Part shown: one piece after another, positions 6,149-7,179 of the stretch | Layout: every line of letters begins with the position of its first letter | Position numbering within the stretch: the first letter of the stretch is position 1 | Assembly: GCA_003154055.1 (NCBI GenBank) | Contig: PMCH01000076.1 | Span: forward strand, 21,623 to 28,801 | From: Acidobacteriaceae bacterium | Lineage (GTDB): Bacteria; Acidobacteriota; Terriglobia; Terriglobales; Acidobacteriaceae | Length of the DNA: 7,179 bases | Reading direction: 5' to 3' | Notes under the pieces: model-generated | Databases searched by the model: none | What the model saw: the letters and a program-made list of their open reading frames with translations, nothing else | What the model was told of the DNA's origin: nothing | Program-made: the position numbers and the translations under genes

Positions 6149-7038
6149 TCACCTCTCCGCAACCTCAGGTTGCGACTTCAGGTAGCCGGTCGCTGACGGG
6201 AAGTGAACCAGCTTGAATTGGTCGTTCACTCCGTAAAGAGACTCGGAGTGGCCCAGAAACAGATATCCATTGGGCTGAAGGTCGCTGAAGAAGTGCTGGA
6301 TCACCCGCTTCTTCGAATTCACATCGAAATAGATCAGCACGTTGGCACAGAAGATCAGGTCCATGCCCTTCATGAACAGCATTTTGGTGTCTTCCAGAAG
6401 GTTGAGCCGGGAGACGGTGACCAGGCTTTTTACGCTGTCGTTGACCTGCAACTTGTCTCCCACCGGCGCAAAGTATTTCTGGCGCTGGATGGGGGTGAGG
6501 TTGCGCGTGCTGTAGTCGCCGTAAATGCCGGCCTTGGCGTGTTCCACGGAGCGCTCGTTCAGGTCGTTGGCCTGGATGCTGAAAGTCCACCCCTTGAACA
6601 GGCTAGCGCTTGCTTCCAGCAGCATGATGGCCAGGGTGTACGGCTCCTCGCCGGTGGAGCAGCCCGCGCTCCAAATGCGCAGTTTCTTGATGGGAATGCT
6701 GGAGCGCGCGGCGATGATGCGCGGCCAAGCGACGGACTTGAGCGCATCCAGTTGCGGCTGGTTCCGAAAAAACAGGTCTCTCCGACGGTCACTTCGTTCA
6801 GGAGCTTGATCATTTCTTCACGCGCCGCGGAAGGCTGGTTCAGCCGATCGAGATACTCCCGAAGGGTTCCGAGCTTCAACTCGTGCATGCGGCGGCCGCA
6901 GCGGTCTTCGAGGAATTTCAGTTTGTTGTCAGGCTGGAAAATCCCTGCCGCCTTATAGACAAGATCGCGGATCCGGAACAGATATGGATCCGGCGGGCCA
7001 GAAGACACGGTGGCTGCCGTTGTCGGGCTCGCACTCAT
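6149..7038 (-). CDS. cheR: CheR-type protein-glutamate methyltransferase, frame interrupted
   Basis: CheR transfers methyl groups from S-adenosylmethionine to glutamates of chemoreceptors. The N-terminal helical domain (about 17-83) is read from the ATG at 7038, which has an ideal AAGGAG (7051-7046) 7 nt upstream. The frame is coherent to ETCFF (87-91), then breaks in a six-T run (plus-strand A-run 6767-6772). From CGG at 6766 the -1 frame continues FRNQPQLDAL, the SAM-binding GCSTGEEPY (126-134), NDLNERS, FCANVLIYF (230-238) and YLFLGHSESL, ending with TGA at 6149-6151. The joined product is 296 residues, a normal CheR length. Without the shift, translation ends at 6559 after 159 residues, only 91 of them real, and the methyltransferase core is lost. 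The motif usually reads CRNVLIYF, so A replaces R here. It may be a homopolymer sequencing error, a recent pseudogene or, less likely, a frameshifted gene. It is followed directly by the HDOD gene; no cheB is visible. Confidence 0.9.
6766..6772 (-). other. T-run at the cheR frame break (slippery-type heptamer)
   Basis: On the minus strand the cheR codons read TGT TTT TTC GGA, so the heptamer T TTT TTC stands in the X XXY YYZ phase known to favour -1 ribosomal slippage. A -1 slip restores the expected ETCFFR and the whole downstream CheR frame. Deleting one T from TTT TTT CGG would create this same heptamer automatically, so its presence alone does not prove programmed slippage. Confidence 0.6.
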
Positions 7039-7057
7039 GCAAACACTCCTTCGCCCA

Positions 7058-7073
7058 TGCCGGCGCTCCGGCA
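7058..7073 (-). promoter_or_regulatory. Hairpin in the cheR leader
   Basis: On the minus strand TGCCGG-AGCG-CCGGCA can form a perfect 6-bp stem with a tetraloop. It ends 6 nt before the cheR Shine-Dalgarno site (7051-7046). It might insulate or stabilise the leader, or be a chance GC palindrome. Another 5-bp GC stem, CGGGG-TTTT-CCCCG, lies further upstream at 7132-7145. I see no convincing promoter and no gene in 7074-7179. Confidence 0.25.
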
Positions 7074-7179
7074 AGCGGCCCGGATTCCACGGGAACAAAG
7101 CATCAGCCACCCCCTGCCGCCTACTGTTGGTCGGGGTTTTCCCCGTTGGAGCGCTACCGTCCAGAGTTACGTCCAGCCC

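Noticed and set aside
6540..6555. Second parS-like site, TGTTCCACGGAGCGCT
   Set aside because: Only the left half matches; the right half is not palindromic and it lies inside cheR coding sequence.
6149..6625. Separate small gene starting at the internal ATG at 6625
   Set aside because: It would start inside the SAM-binding motif, omitting GCSTGEEPY, and has no sign of being an independent protein; it is the distal part of the frame-broken cheR.
5388..6958. Long plus-strand open frames opposite the HDOD and cheR genes (5388-6185 and 6203-6958)
   Set aside because: Both lie fully opposite genes with clear domain motifs, and neither translation shows recognisable domains; GC-rich codon use keeps the opposite strand open.
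7132..7145. CGGGG-TTTT-CCCCG as a terminator
   Set aside because: The stem is only 5 bp and the T-run is in the loop, not after the stem.

Overview
The window is GC-rich, gene-dense bacterial DNA. The gene families point to a Gram-negative-type soil bacterium, most likely an acidobacterium. They are a large secreted M1-like peptidase with an extra N-terminal domain, a TPR-plus-gluzincin protein, a stand-alone SpoIIE-type phosphatase, an HDOD protein and CheR. This placement is inferred from family resemblance; there is no rRNA or other marker gene to confirm it.

Layout. (1) 1-320, minus: 5' part of a SpoIIE/RsbU-type PP2C phosphatase, running off the left edge. (2) 321-499: intergenic, containing a perfect 16-bp palindrome at 460-475 that matches the ParB-binding parS site; this suggests the window lies in the origin-proximal part of a chromosome. 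(3) 500-1918, minus, and 1957-4491, plus: two divergent, secreted HExxH zinc peptidases (TPR/MA-like and M1-like) whose start codons are only 38 bp apart. (4) 4601-5038, plus: a single-domain CheY-like response regulator, with short related GC hairpins on both sides. (5) 5253-6146 and 6149-7038, minus: a tightly packed cheR-HDOD pair, with the ATG of the HDOD gene 2 nt after the cheR stop. (6) 7039-7179: cheR leader region with no recognisable gene.

How they fit. The two peptidases probably act outside the cytoplasmic membrane on proteins or peptides and may share a regulatory region. The flanking genes (PP2C phosphatase, receiver-only regulator, CheR methyltransferase, HDOD protein) are signal-transduction parts without visible receptors or kinases, so their partners must be encoded elsewhere.

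Most notable points. The cheR reading frame is broken exactly at the conserved ETxFFR motif, in a six-T run that forms the heptamer T TTT TTC in -1 slippery phase. Restoring the frame gives a complete 296-residue CheR. A one-base homopolymer error or recent mutation is the simplest explanation; programmed frameshifting is the exciting but less likely one. The second notable point is the parS palindrome. I see no phage, IS element, CRISPR, tRNA or rRNA, and no convincing wholly new system.
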